Notes under the pieces: model-generated
Databases searched by the model: none
What the model saw: only the letters and a program-made list of their open reading frames with translations
What the model was told of the DNA's origin: nothing
Shown here: positions 52,999 to 64,000 of the stretch, in pieces
How positions within the stretch are numbered: the first letter of the stretch is position 1
Layout: each line of letters opens with the position of its first letter
Made by a program: the position numbers and the translations under genes
NCBI GenBank assembly: GCA_000827265.1
Contig: KN834751.1
Span: 1,297,123 to 1,361,122, forward strand
DNA: 64,000 bases
DNA from: Collybiopsis luxurians FD-317 M1
Lineage: Eukaryota; Basidiomycota; Agaricomycetes; Agaricales; Omphalotaceae
Reading direction: 5' to 3'

Positions 52999-55900
52999 AT
53001 GAGCCACGAAAACGACACGATAAGCTCCAGTTCGTCCTGGGTACCTTACATCCCTCCAGGGGCAAGCTCATCTCATAGTCCGGACCCCTCCGGAACATCC
53101 ACCACAAGACCCTTCGTACCCAATCTAACCACTTCCTTTCTCGGTTCGCCCGGTTTAGGTGATCCAACTACAAGTCCAAACCGCCCCTTCTTGGGCCGCA
53201 GCGCCACCAGTCCCCATCTTCATTCAGTTCGCAATCGGCGCGCTACATTCCCTCGTCTCAATACAGGTCCACATACCCCCCGCGAGTGGTCCGTCTTTGG
53301 TCAACTCATGGAAAATGAAGGCCAGCTTACCCCAAAATCAACCTCGTCCAAGAGACCATTTGGCAGAAACAGGCCACTGAGTCAAGATAGTACTCGCAGA
53401 GAAAGCTTGATAGATTCTTTTGCATCCCTGAACGTTCAGTCGCCTGTTGCAGAAGAAGTGTATTTCAATAGAGGAAGGACGCCTGCGGATTCAGAGTCGG
53501 AGGAGGAGGATGAATCAGAGTATGCCTCGGATTCAGACGAGTCCGCTCATTTCTCTCCTGCCGTCGAACAGCAAGACGAGCCTCGAACGACAAAATGGTA
53601 TCACTTCCGACAAAAACTCCCAAACGTCCCTGTGCTCCATAGGAACATCTTCAAATGCGCCGTAGCGTATTTCATCGCGTCCTTGTTCACCTTCAATCCT
53701 TATCTCGCCGGGTTCATGAGCGACCTCGTCAATTATGGCTCAGGCACACGTAAACCTCTCCCAAGTGGACACATGGTGGCTACAGTGTACGTCTATTAAC
53801 CTTTTCTTAGTGCTCAATCTAGACTCTGATTAATTGGCTTTGTTCGTTAGAGCGGTCTACTTTAATCCTGCCAAGTCGATGGGCGGCATGATCGAGGCTG
53901 ACTTTTTCTTCGTCTTTGGTGTACTCTATTCGGCGTTCATCTGTCTGTCTTCCATGACCATGTTTTGGTGGTTGGATGTCCAACCGGGGTGGGAATGGTT
54001 AGCTGATTTGCTAGCGATTGTGTGGGTGGGTGTGGGGATGAGTTTTCTGGCGTGGATGAAAGTTTATATGGTATGGATACGCTTCTTTTTCGCATCTGTT
54101 TGAGCCGTTTTTTGACCGCGAGTTTCTTTTTTTTTTTTGGGTGTGTAGGCAAATCCGCAATTTAATACAGGTGAATAGGTGTTTGGTAATGATGCGGGGT
54201 TTTGAGTGCTTACGGTATTTTTTTTTAAGCGTGCAGTATGATGGCGATCAGCATCTTTGTAGTGTAAGTCTCTCTCGTCCCGCTCTGGTGAGCAAAAGTA
54301 TGAACATCCGCTCATCCATAAAAAAAAAAATTCCAGACTCGTCAAAGAAGGCGGACTCCACCAACTCCTCCAAGTCACCTTCATCGTCTTTTGTGGCATC
54401 GCGGTCTCTAACCTCGTCTGCTACTTCCTCTGGCCGCAATCCGCGACCGACACGCTCCGCACGAACATGGCCAAGACCATCGATTCATTTTCGACCTTGC
54501 TTTCGATGCTCACGGAGACGTTTTTGCTTGAGGAGCCGGTACATACGCGGAGTCAGGGGAGGATACAGAGGGCTGTGGAGGCGCATCAGAGTAGTTTTAC
54601 GGGGTTGAGGAAGAGTTTGAAGGAGGCGGGGGTGGAGTGGATATTTTGGGGACGGTTGAGGGTTAGTCCGGAGAGGGTTGGGAGAGGGGGCGGGGGTGGG
54701 AATGGACGGAGGAGGGGTGGGGGTAGGGATAGGGATGGGGATGGGGATGGGGGGAGGAAGAAGGCGTATGAGGATGCGGTGGATAGTTTGAATAGGCTTG
54801 CGCAGCATTTAAATGGGTTGAGGAGTGGGACGAGGTTGCAGTATGAGTTGACCCAGGCTGGGGCGGTGGCGAGGAGGGCGAGGAAGGGGAAGCACGGTGT
54901 GAAGACGGGTCAGTTGGTCGATGTTCCTTTGCCGGATGCGGGTATGGGTATGGGCACGGGTACGGGGGAAGAGGATGATGAGGAGGCTGCGATGCTTAAA
55001 GCTGCTGCGGTGATGTTTGGTGATTTGGTGGATGATTTGGGGCCTCCGATGAAAGCTCTTTCGGTACGTTGAGTCTATTGCATCCGAGTCAGTCCTTTAT
55101 CTCTTATTCTTTCGGGGGTTGTTATAGAACACTTGCACGAACGGACTCAAGCGGCTTAAAGAATCGTTTTTACAATCCTCCTCCTCGTCGTGGTCCTCGT
55201 CGTCCCAACACAACCGCCGCCACACAGCGGCGTTCAACCCGACGGAATTCAACACGCTCATCGATTCGATCGAAGCTGCGTTGTTGAGATTCGAGAGTAC
55301 GTCGAATCATGCTGTGATGAGGTTGTATAGGAAGAGCGATTTGGTCAGGGTTGTTCATCAGCATCATGCGAGTGCGAGTGCGAGTATGGGGCCGTTTCAG
55401 TCGCAGTTTCAGTTTCCCCCGCCTCAGCCCCAGCCTTCGCCTTCGCATTCGCGTCCGCCGGCGTCTGAGAGGGAGAGGGAGACGCAGAGGGAGAGGGAGG
55501 CGCGTGTGCCTGCGACTCCGGTTTCCGTAAGGTCTACGAGGTCTTCGACGACGGCTACGGGACCGGGGACGGCAAAGGCAAAGGGAAGGGGACGGTCTGG
55601 GACGGTTGTTTCATTGGGGAATAGGTCGGATAATGCGAATGTTTTTTTGGCGGGGGAGGATGGGACGGAGCATATTTTTTTGGTGTATTTGTGGGTGCTT
55701 TTTTTTTTTTTTTGCAAGTTGGTGCAACGGACTGATTGGGGTTTTCTTTTTTTCGTTACCCCCTTCCTTCCCCTCGTCTCTTCTTTGGATCGGTCTTCAG
55801 TTTCATATTCACACTACAAGAATTCGCTAGGGAGATGACTGGATTCGTGGATGCCATGGAGAGGATATACGCGGTTGAGGCGCAGAGGTTGACGTGGAGG

Positions 55901-58237
55901 CGGTGGTCTGGGAGGGTGTATGATACGATGAAGGGGAAGTGGGAGGGTTGGAGGGAGAGTAAGAGGAGGGGGACGGGGGGTTCGTCTCGTCCTAATGGTG
56001 ATGATCATCGGTCTGGGAAAAGTAAAAGTAATAGTAAGAATGGGGGTGGGTTGAGAAAGAGGCTTTGTATGTTGTCTTTTTTTTCTCTCGTCTTATCTCA
56101 TCTGACCTTGCCTTTGCTCTCTTCCCTTTTACTTTCTTCCTCTCTTCCCTTTTACTCTCTTCCTCTTCCTCTCTTCTTCCCTTTGCCCCCCTCCCTCCCC
56201 TCTCCCTAGCCCGAATCATCGTCCCTCAACCGACCAACCGTACGTACCGACCCCAATTCCCAAAGGTCACCCCCCACGCTCCCGACACGATCCAAACCCC
56301 CTCCCGACGGAATCTGTCGTTCGTCGGTAGGGTCGGGCAGGGTATCTGGTCCCTGGGCAAGAGGCTGAACGAGCGGGATACCAAGTTTGCGGTTAAGGCA
56401 GGGATGGCTACGGCGATCCTCGCCGCTCCCGCGTTTTTTGAGAGGACGAGGGGGTTGTTTGTGGAGTATTATGGGGACTGGGCGTTGATTTCGTTTTTTG
56501 TGGTTATGTCGCCTACGATTGGTGCGGTGAGTTGCATGGGGTTGTGTGTTGGGGGGCTATGTTTGGCTGATTGGTATCTTTTGTACTCTAGACGAATTTC
56601 TTGGGATTGCATCGGATTTTGGCGACGTTGTGGGTTGCATTCATGTTTTTTCAGTTGCTTGCGCTTGACATTGAATCTTCCCTTGTTATTTATGTATCTA
56701 GATTCGGAGCCGCTGTAGCAGCAGGAGCCTTTTCGCTCTTCCCCGAGAACGCCATTGTCCTATCGATATTTGGATTCTTCTTCTCGATACCGTGTTTCTA
56801 CTATCTAGTTGGTAAACCGGTCTATGCCTCGGCGGCGAGATTCGTGTTGTTGACGTATAATCTGACGGGGTTGTATTGGTGCGTTTTTTTTTTTTGCTTT
56901 TTTGGTGGGGTTTGGGGTTTGGCTGACTGCGTTTTTTCGTCTCCGTCTCCGCGCGCGCCCGCGTCTAGCTACAACCTCCGAGCCCATGACCTCTCGATTG
57001 CCAAAATCGCATATCATCGAGCTATTTCCGTCACTGTCGGTGTCGTTTGGGCAGGGCTTGTATCGAGATTTTGGTGGCCTGCTGAAGCGAGGAGGGAGTT
57101 GTCCAAGGCTCTTGGGGAGTGAGTGTTTTTGATTTTACTCACGTTGTCGCTGATCTGATCGTGATCCATCCGTATCCTTTCCTTCTTGTATAGGTTCTGC
57201 TTGAACATGGGATGGCTGTACACTCGGCTTGTGCAGTCGAATTCGTTTACGCCTGAGTATAGTGATGATGAAGGTGATGGGGAAGGGGAGGATACGCCGT
57301 CGAGTTCGAGTTTGAGTGTGGGTGAGGGTGATGGTGCGAATGGGAATGGGAGTGCGTTGGCTCCGAGGGTGAATGGGTCGATTAAGGAGTTTATGGCGAT
57401 GTGAGTTCGAGTTCCCCCTTCTTCTCCCTCTACCGGACTTATATATATATCCACACACGCGCAGGGAACTCCACCTCCAAATCAAACTCATTGAAATCCA
57501 AGGCCTGCTTGCGCAGGCACAACACGAGCCCCGACTCAAGGGTCCTTTTCCTGTGGGACTCTATAGGGGGATCTTGACGAGTTTGCAAGGGATTTTGGAT
57601 AAGCTGCATAGTATGAGGTGTGTTACGACGAGGGAGGAGTGGTATACGGTGAGTTGGAGCTTGGGTTTATTGGTTTATTCGTCTTAATCTAATCGACCCA
57701 TCCTTTCTAAAACCTGATGCTGACTCATTGACGATTGGGTTTTTCCAGAGTGTAAGACAAGACTTTATTATACCGGTGAATAAGGAAAGAAGGGATATGG
57801 CTGGGAATATTATATTGTTTTTTTCTGTGCTTGCGAGTGCGTTTAGGTTGAAGGCTCCGTTGCCGCCGTATTTGCCGCCTGCGGAGGAGTCTAGGCAGCA
57901 GTTGGTATGTTTGGTTGAGATTTGGTGTCCTTCCGTTTTTACTTACTCTACCCTCCTCCTCCTCCTCCTCCCCCTACCCCCCTCCCCTCAGGTAAACGCG
58001 ATCCGCAACCTAGAAGTAGTCCGCAACCGAGATGTCAAAGGCTCAAAGCAGTTATTATTTTTCGCGTATGCGATGGCGATGAGGGGGGTAACGAATGAGT
58101 TGGGAGTGTTGGGTCGGATATTGCAGGATGCGTTTGGAGTGATTGGGCAGAGTACGGAGGAGTTTGAGAGGTTGTTTTTTTTGGATGGGGTTGGGGAGAG
58201 GGATGTGGAGGAGAGTGCGGGGAGGGGTAGGGTGTGA
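52999..58237 (+). CDS. Large FUSC/DUF2421-type membrane protein (aromatic-acid exporter-like, BRE4 family)
   Basis: I start at the first ATG (52999; MSHENDTISSSSSWVPYIPP). More than ten introns separate conserved blocks. There is a Ser/Pro-rich N-tail of ~215 residues, then a first membrane half (IFKCAVAYFIASLFTFNPYLAGF, EADFFFVFGVLYSAFICLSSM, IVWVGVGMSFLAWMKVYM). A long cytosolic region follows with two low-complexity inserts (Gly/Arg/Asp-rich at 54670-54770; Ser/Gln/Pro-rich at 55360-55480). The second membrane half is KFAVKAGMATAILAAPAFF, WALISFFVVMSPTIGA, LGLHRILATLWVAFMFFQL and AIVLSIFGFFFSIPCFYYLVG. The C-terminal DUF2421-like part has IKLIEIQGLLAQAQHEPRLKGPFP and KQLLFFAYAMAMRGVTNELG. 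It ends TGA 58235-58237. The two-half FUSC plan fits putative plasma-membrane or ER transporters; the substrate is unknown. Exact exon borders in the middle are not all resolved. Confidence 0.8.
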
Positions 58238-58388
58238 GACTTGGATGGTTTGTGTGTTTGTGTTTCGTTTCTCGTAGGATTGGGTTAATACTAATAGATT
58301 ATAATTACAATGGTCGTTGGTGGTGTCGTTACAGATGCGTGGTAATAAGTGAAAGGTATTACTGGTACTACGTACATACAAAGAGGTC

Positions 58389-59104
58389 CTATGCCTGAGC
58401 TTCCGCCTGATCGCCGTCTTCGTTCACTCGAAGCACCTTTATCCATTCTCGATAGTTGAAGTTGCCTTGTCTATCTGTGAAGGGGCCTTTGAGGAATTTG
58501 TCAATCTGCAAAACGAGGTTGAGTGGTGAATAACGAATAAAGTAAAAAGGCTACACACCTCCTGCTCACTCATCCTATCCGCCAGTTCGGCCAGCCACCT
58601 CCTCATATCCTCCACCCTGACGGTCCCATTATCGTTTTCGTCAAAACTCTCAAAGGCCTCGAGGAGTTCGGGTTCTGTGTCGAATTCGAAGAGGCGTTCG
58701 GACATCATTGTGAGGAACATGGTGAAGTTGATGCCTTTGTCTGAGGAGGAGGTGGAGGTGGAGGTGGAGGTGGAGGTGGATCCGGGACGGGAAGAGAGGA
58801 GGTCGTCGAGGGTTTTTTGGGTTGGTGTTATGCCTATGAGCCAATTGAAGAATATAACCCCCAGTGCAATAGTGATAACTGACTGACCCAAACTACTAAA
58901 AATCTCCCTCAAATCCGCCTCATTAATCCACCCGTCCTTATCATGATCGACGAGCTGAAAGGCCTCTTTGAACTGCTGGATCTGGGGAGGCTGGAAGAGA
59001 GAGAAGACGCCTGAGGGTTCTCTGCGTGCGCGGGATTTCTGGGATTTGGATAGTTTGGAGGGGAGGTTGGGGGTCGGCGAGAGGTATTTGGATTGGGTTG
59101 ACAT
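58389..59104 (-). CDS. Myosin regulatory light chain (EF-hand protein, Rlc1/Myl-type)
   Basis: Start ATG 59102-59104, stop TAG 58389-58391, with two short introns. The N-tail (KSQKSRARREPSGVFSLF) has the basic-Ser-phosphosite layout of regulatory light chains. Then QIQQFKEAFQLVDHDKDGWI gives EF-hand 1 with a complete Ca/Mg loop (DHDKDGWINEAD). The third hand (AFESFDENDNGTVRVEDM) also looks loop-like, and the last (GPFTDRQGNFNYREWIKVL) resembles the degenerate final lobe. A Ser-Thr repeat from a GGAGGT-type microsatellite (58750-58780) is inserted in the linker. Expected role: binds the IQ neck of myosin II and regulates cytokinesis. It is head-to-head with the API5-like gene, 31 bp between ATGs. 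Confidence 0.85.
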
Positions 59105-59135
59105 TGGGTGAAATCACGTGCGTCGTTCTGCCTTG

Positions 59136-62100
59136 ATGGAGGACCGCGAGCTTCAAGGTGGGTATGGACGGCGGATTCAAAGGGCTAGGCTGAGCTGAAT
59201 TTTTTCTTTTAGCTTTTGTACGTCGTGCAAAGTCGAGTGTAGATAGAAAAGGTCATACAGTGAGTCTTTTTTTTTCCTTACAGTACAGCTAATAACATAT
59301 TCTACTCCATAATCAGCGTCGCAGTGCCCTCAAACAACTCGTCTCATCCACCCACTCCTCCTCATCCACCCAAGCGAAAATCTTCGCTGCCCTCAACATC
59401 CCCGAGTTCTTCCTCGACTTTCCAGATTTCGAAGAGGACGCTATCAATGCCGTGTATGATCTCTGCGAGGACACGTCTTCCCAAGTCAGGTTGGAGGGCT
59501 ATCGAGCCCTAGGCTGGATTTCTAGGCTTGAGAAAAAGTGGGTCAAGAGGAATGCAGATGTTTTGGTTCAGTTGTTGCAAAGTGGTATGTAGTGGTATTT
59601 TTTGAGTGTATGATTTTATTTTGTGTTTACATACTTTTGCTTTTTACTTTACAGACGAACCCAACGAAGTGACTATGGTCCGCAAAACCCTCGTCGAACA
59701 CCTCCACTTGGACCCTCGCGTTACTCTTGGTGTTCTTGTTGATCAAATTGCCCCGCTGCCCGATCAGGAAGAGGATCAGGATCAGGATCAGGAAGAGCTC
59801 GCGATGATGAGGGACAGCCTCCGCCGGTTGGTCCTGGCGTTTATTGCGAGCGAGGTGAAGAAGGAATATGGGATGAGGTATGTAGGTGATGCGCAAGAGG
59901 TACTTGTTGATGGGCTTTTGTCTGTACGTTTCCTTTCTTTCTTTGCGAGTTGATGCAATTACTTATCTATCGGGAATTGGGGGATTTGTCACAGGCTATA
60001 CCAAAACTCACAGACCCCTCCGACGTGTCGACAATTATCAACGACATTCTCGTCCATCTTAAATTTATCGATACACCTTCTCCCCGCGGTCGAACCCTCG
60101 CCGCTCTGGCGTTTGCGAACGCCAAGAAGGCGTTATCGGAAGACCACCTTTCGGCTCGGGATTCATCGTCTGCCCCTTCGCAAACGCTCTCCGTAACATC
60201 CCCCTCAACCTCTGCGTCCATCTCAAACTCTATCACGTCCCCGACATCACCATCCGCATCCACCCCCACCCCCATTCCAATTCCAACCTCCGCCTCCGCC
60301 TCAACATTCCCATCAACACCCAAACCCACCCCGACCCTCCCGCAAACCCTTCCGTACCTCCCAACCCTCAGCACGCTCTACATCCACAAAAACCAAGGCG
60401 TGGACCCGCACGAGTTGCTCACGATGACGTTTTATCCTTCGATTGTGGGGAACAAGATGGTGTTTGGGAGGATGGGGGAGGGGGAGAGGGGGGTGGTGGT
60501 TTTTTATTTTGCGGAGGTTTTGGGGAGGTGTGGGGTCGTTGATGGGGGTGGGGGAGGAGAACAAAGTGGGAGTGGGGGAGAAGAAGGCGGGGGAAGGAGA
60601 GAGCAAAATGAGGAAGGTGAAAAAGCGGTGAGGAGGGTGTTGGGTTTGTTAGGCGGGGTATTTGAGAGTCTGGCGAGGATGGATTTGTTGAGGGAGAGGG
60701 AGAGGAAGAGTTGTTTGATGTTGTTGAGGAGGTTGGTGCAGGTGAGGATCCCCCCCGTTTGCGTCTGGGTGTTTGTCAATAACTTTATGCTCTTTTTAAC
60801 TCGTAGGCGACGAATTGTGGATGGACGGTACCGGGTCCGTTGTTGGGGAGTGTGCAGGTGGGGTTGGGGAGGAGGGTTGATGAGGTTGGGAGGGGGTTGG
60901 GGTATTTGGGGGAGGGAGGGAGGGGCAGGGGGGGCGGTGAAGGAGGGAAGGGGAGGGATAGGGATAGGGATAGAGACAGGGATAAAGGGAGAGAGCTTAG
61001 AGAAATCTCGGAATTGATAAGGGTTCGCATGAGTTTTGAAAGATTTTGTCTTTCTGGGATTTTTGGCGTTTGGTTGACGTGTTTTTTTGCTTGGTTTTTT
61101 TTTTCCCTTCCCCCCTTTTTGTCGCCCCGTTTTCTTTTCGTTGTTTTTGGAACTTTTTTCGTTTTGGTCCGATTTTGTTTCTTGCGTTGATGTCTTTCCC
61201 CCCCCCCTCCCCCTCCTCATCATCATCCACCTGTCCTCGTTCTCATTCCGTCCTTTTCCCCTCTCGCCTCGCCTCGCTTCGATATCTGTCTGGGGCTGTT
61301 TCTTTTACCATTTGGATTTTTATAGGCATTGGTCGCTGCCGCTGCTGCAGCTAAAACGAAACCGCAATCGCAATCGCAATTGCAATCAAGTCCCACTCCG
61401 ATTCAGAGGAGCTCGAGTTCAAGTTCAAGTTCGAATGTGGCTAATCTGGCGGTCTCGACGTCTAAAATGACAGTGCAGAGTCCTACTTTGTCTTCGTCGT
61501 CTTCGTCGTCGGCGTTATCGGTGTTATCGACGTCGGGTGGAGGGAGACCTACTCTTCTACTTCCACTTCCACCTGCACCTGCACCTGCACCACCTTCTGC
61601 ACCACCTTCTGCGTCAGCTTCTACATCTGTATCTGCACCGACACAAACGCGCGTACGGTCTGCGGGGGTTTCATCGTCATCGTCATCGGCATCGCCAGGA
61701 ACGGCGGGGTTGAGAAGGAAGTTGGGGTCGTTGGAGGGTCCTTCATTAGTATCGTTACCGTCGCCGTCATTGTCATTGGAGGGAGTATCGTCGTCGTCGG
61801 AGGGATTGGGGTCCGCGTCGGGGTTAGCCTCGGGGTTATCCTCGTCCTCGTTCTCGTTTCATGCGCTGCAGGACCAGGATGCGCTGGTGCGGCCTGCGAA
61901 GAGGATTAAAAGGGGTGGCGGTGGGGAGGGGTACGGGGACCAGAGCGAAAACGGGGATGGGAGTGGGGGCGGGAGTGAAGGAGTGCGGCGATCGTTGCTT
62001 AGTCGGTTGAGTGAGGGGGTATCTTCTTCCGCTTCTTCTGAGTTGATGAGGATGGTGGTTGATGAGGATGGGCATGCGGGTGCGGGTGCGAATATGAATG

Positions 62101-62675
62101 GGAGTGGGAGTGGGAGTGGGAGTGGGCAGACGATATTTAGTCGGTTGGGGTTGGGGGTAAGAGCGGGGGGAGGAAGTGAAAGAGATGGAACTGGTAGGAT
62201 CAATCGGAATCGTGTTCTTGGGGAGTGGGGTGATGTGAATGGCGTTGATGGAGGTGGAGGTGGAGGTGTGGGGAGAGGGAGCGGAAGGGGGCGAGGCGGA
62301 AGAGGGGGGAATGCACATCCGCCGCCGCCGCCACCGCCGATGGCTTCGCTGAGTATCAAAGGTGCTGCTGCTGCTGCTGCTGCGCGCAAGGGTCCTCCTC
62401 CTCGCTCGTCTCTGTCAAATTCAACGTCAGTACCGATGAATACGACGAATACGAGTCAGTTGGGGTTCCAAACGGATAGGGATGGGGGTAGGGATATGGA
62501 TGGAGGTGGGGATGGTTCGTTGATGAGTAGGTTGTCGAATCCTGGGGTATCGATGAGGGGGGATACGGAGAGTGGGAGGGGTACGGGCATAGGTAGGGGT
62601 ATGGGTCGGGGTATGGGTATGGGTAGGGGAGGGGGTGGGAGGGGATTCGGATCTGGGTATAGGAGGCGAGGGTAG
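59136..62675 (+). CDS. API5-like HEAT-repeat protein with long low-complexity Gly/Arg-rich tail
   Basis: Exons 59136-59157 (22 nt), 59213-59259, 59317-59584, 59655-59923, 59995-60741, one from 60807 to about 61020, then about 61326-62675. The first five join with perfect phase. The N-terminus MEDRELQAFVRRA is followed by IFAALNIPEFFLDFPDFEEDAINAVYDLCED, ADVLVQLLQSDEPNEVTMVRKTLVEHL and PRVTLGVLVDQI. These match the HEAT/ARM repeats of apoptosis inhibitor 5 (API5) in order and spacing. API5 is a nuclear protein linked to survival and mRNA/transcription processes; its role in fungi is little known. The C-terminal ~500 residues are Ser/Pro/Ala- then Gly/Arg-rich (RGMGRGMGMGRGGGGRGFG, RGG-like), suggesting RNA binding. 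The last intron's donor is not resolved. DNA here is strongly G-rich on the coding strand. Confidence 0.75.
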
Positions 62676-64000
62676 GACTAGTTTTGTGGGAGAAAAGTTG
62701 AACGGAAAAAAGGACGAGAAGGGGACTTGACTCTATTTTAGTAGGACGTGTGGTACTTATCATTGCATTGGAGACAGGGGAGTAAAATGGATACGGACCT
62801 ACCTATTTGGGTTTGATAGTGACTACAGCTACTACTTAGTAGGAACGGAAGTAACAGCTGTAGTAGTCGGGAACACTCGAGAGAAGAAGAAATTTTTATT
62901 GGCTGTTTTCTTTTTTTTTTTTAGTCCTGAGTAATTGTATGTGGTTCCGGTGAAACTAAAATACCAAGTATACATACTTCGCTTCTTCCTAGAACATTCA
63001 GCTCTGGATGACGACTTCAACTCAATCGAGCTCCAACTTCCGGATTCAAGTTCCAATGTTCCGGCCGTACTTCGATATTATGTTGGAAGCTGGATCGTTG
63101 GGTACTAGCCGAGAGGAAGGAGAGGAGGAAGGAGAACATATTCATTTTTTGGTGTGCCTTGCGAGTTATGTAATTGGGAAGGCGGAGGGTGGGAGGCAAG
63201 GGTGGAGGCGGAAATAAATTGGGATGAGGGTGGAGTGTGGATGCGGTCAGAGAGGGAGGGGGAGAAGGCGGGGCAGGAGCAGCAGTTCCGTTCCGTCTCT
63301 TATTCGTTATTTTACTTCCTACAAATTCCAACTCCGGACTCTGACTTCAATTCGACATTGTAAACGTGCGCGTCACGGTTTACGACTGCTCAAAAACCGC
63401 GTTTACTTACTTGCGGCAATGAAGAGTCTAAAACAAAAACCTTCCGTTGTAGTTCAAATATACAATCCGGGATTACCAGTTCACAAATCTACCTTTGAGT
63501 GGAGCGGGGAAACGCCGGATGAACCGACTTGTGTAGCGTAACAGACCTGTGGCCTTTGATTTCAAGTCACAGCTGTCCTTGCTCGTATGCATATTCAGAC
63601 TGTAGACAAATAGCAGTATTGACTTGAACTCATGCGCACACGTATGTGTACATTTAAACCAGCTCAGGAGGACGTGGGCCGCGATACGCAATGTTGCGTT
63701 CGGACATTGGAATTTAGGTTGTCTGGAATTTTGAGTTTTGAGGGGGAGGTGGGTGTGTTCCCTAGTGTATCCGTTCGCAGTTGTGCACGTAGGAAGGAGG
63801 AAGGGGCAAGGGCGGAGGAAGGCGAGGTGGATAGGGCCGGGGATGTGGAGGGGGAGGGAGAAGGCATGGCAGGGCAAAACCATTTCGCCTTTCTGAATGC
63901 AATACTGTCTCTTACACCAGGCTTTTAATACCTACCCATGATTATGCGAGGCGAGACCATTGGAAGAACCGAAAGTTGTAATTATATATCCTTTAGCATT
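62676..64000. other. Right-edge intergenic region
   Basis: 1.3 kb after the API5-like gene. Open frames are short, purine-rich on one strand, and match nothing I know. T- and A-runs near 62905-62925 may belong to a terminator. No RNA gene or repeat is supportable. Confidence 0.4.

Noticed and set aside
54485..54808. Pro/Ile-rich frame opposite the FUSC gene
   Set aside because: Antisense shadow of the Gly/Arg/Asp low-complexity insert.
58740..58785. GGAGGT microsatellite as a separate repeat element
   Set aside because: It is in frame within the light-chain linker and encodes Ser-Thr repeats.
60504..61226. Minus-strand frame of 240 codons rich in Pro and Lys
   Set aside because: Shadow of the G-rich API5-like coding strand; no start context or domain.
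63008..63363. Short plus-strand frames near the right edge
   Set aside because: Purine-rich, no family match, no exon chain.

Overview
The window looks like nuclear DNA of an agaricomycete (mushroom-forming basidiomycete). Genes carry many short GT-AG introns of about 48-70 bp. The families also fit: expanded F-box/LRR proteins, a NACHT-ankyrin STAND protein, basidiomycete siderophore genes, a fungal FUSC/DUF2421 transporter and a degenerate non-LTR reverse transcriptase. There is no sign of prokaryotic or viral origin.

Left half (about 1.5-30 kb): a hydroxamate siderophore gene cluster, interrupted by unrelated genes. In order it holds: an MFS siderophore-iron transporter (+); a NACHT-ankyrin protein (-); a full ABCC-type ABC transporter (-); divergently, a GNAT/SidF-type hydroxyornithine acyltransferase (+); an AUH-like enoyl-CoA hydratase (+); an F-box protein (+); an aldo-keto reductase (+) with a decayed partial copy 3 kb upstream; L-ornithine N5-monooxygenase (-); and divergently a siderophore NRPS gene (+) that ends right after its first adenylation domain. 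The gene set matches the Ustilago ferrichrome A inventory (sid1, fer3-fer7). Expected flow: ornithine is N5-hydroxylated, a methylglutaconyl-type acyl group is made by the hydratase and attached by the GNAT enzyme, the NRPS assembles the peptide, and the ABC and MFS proteins move the product or its iron complex. The promoter shared by the monooxygenase and NRPS genes holds a dense group of GATA motifs, as expected for control by an iron-sensing GATA repressor.

Middle (30-49 kb): a decayed LINE-like reverse transcriptase just beyond the NRPS stub; a head-to-tail tandem duplication of an alpha/beta-hydrolase gene with its flanks; and an array of five F-box genes on the minus strand. The first array member is a pseudogene with two frameshifts. 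The last three, with their spacers, repeat at about 2.2 kb. A sixth family member is cut by the left edge of the window on the plus strand.

Right part (49-62.7 kb): a secreted ferritin-like (Rds1-type) protein, a small AIG1-like GTPase, a large multi-exon FUSC/DUF2421 membrane protein, and a head-to-head pair made of a myosin regulatory light chain and an API5-like HEAT-repeat protein whose start codons lie 31 bp apart. I see no supportable gene in the last 1.3 kb.
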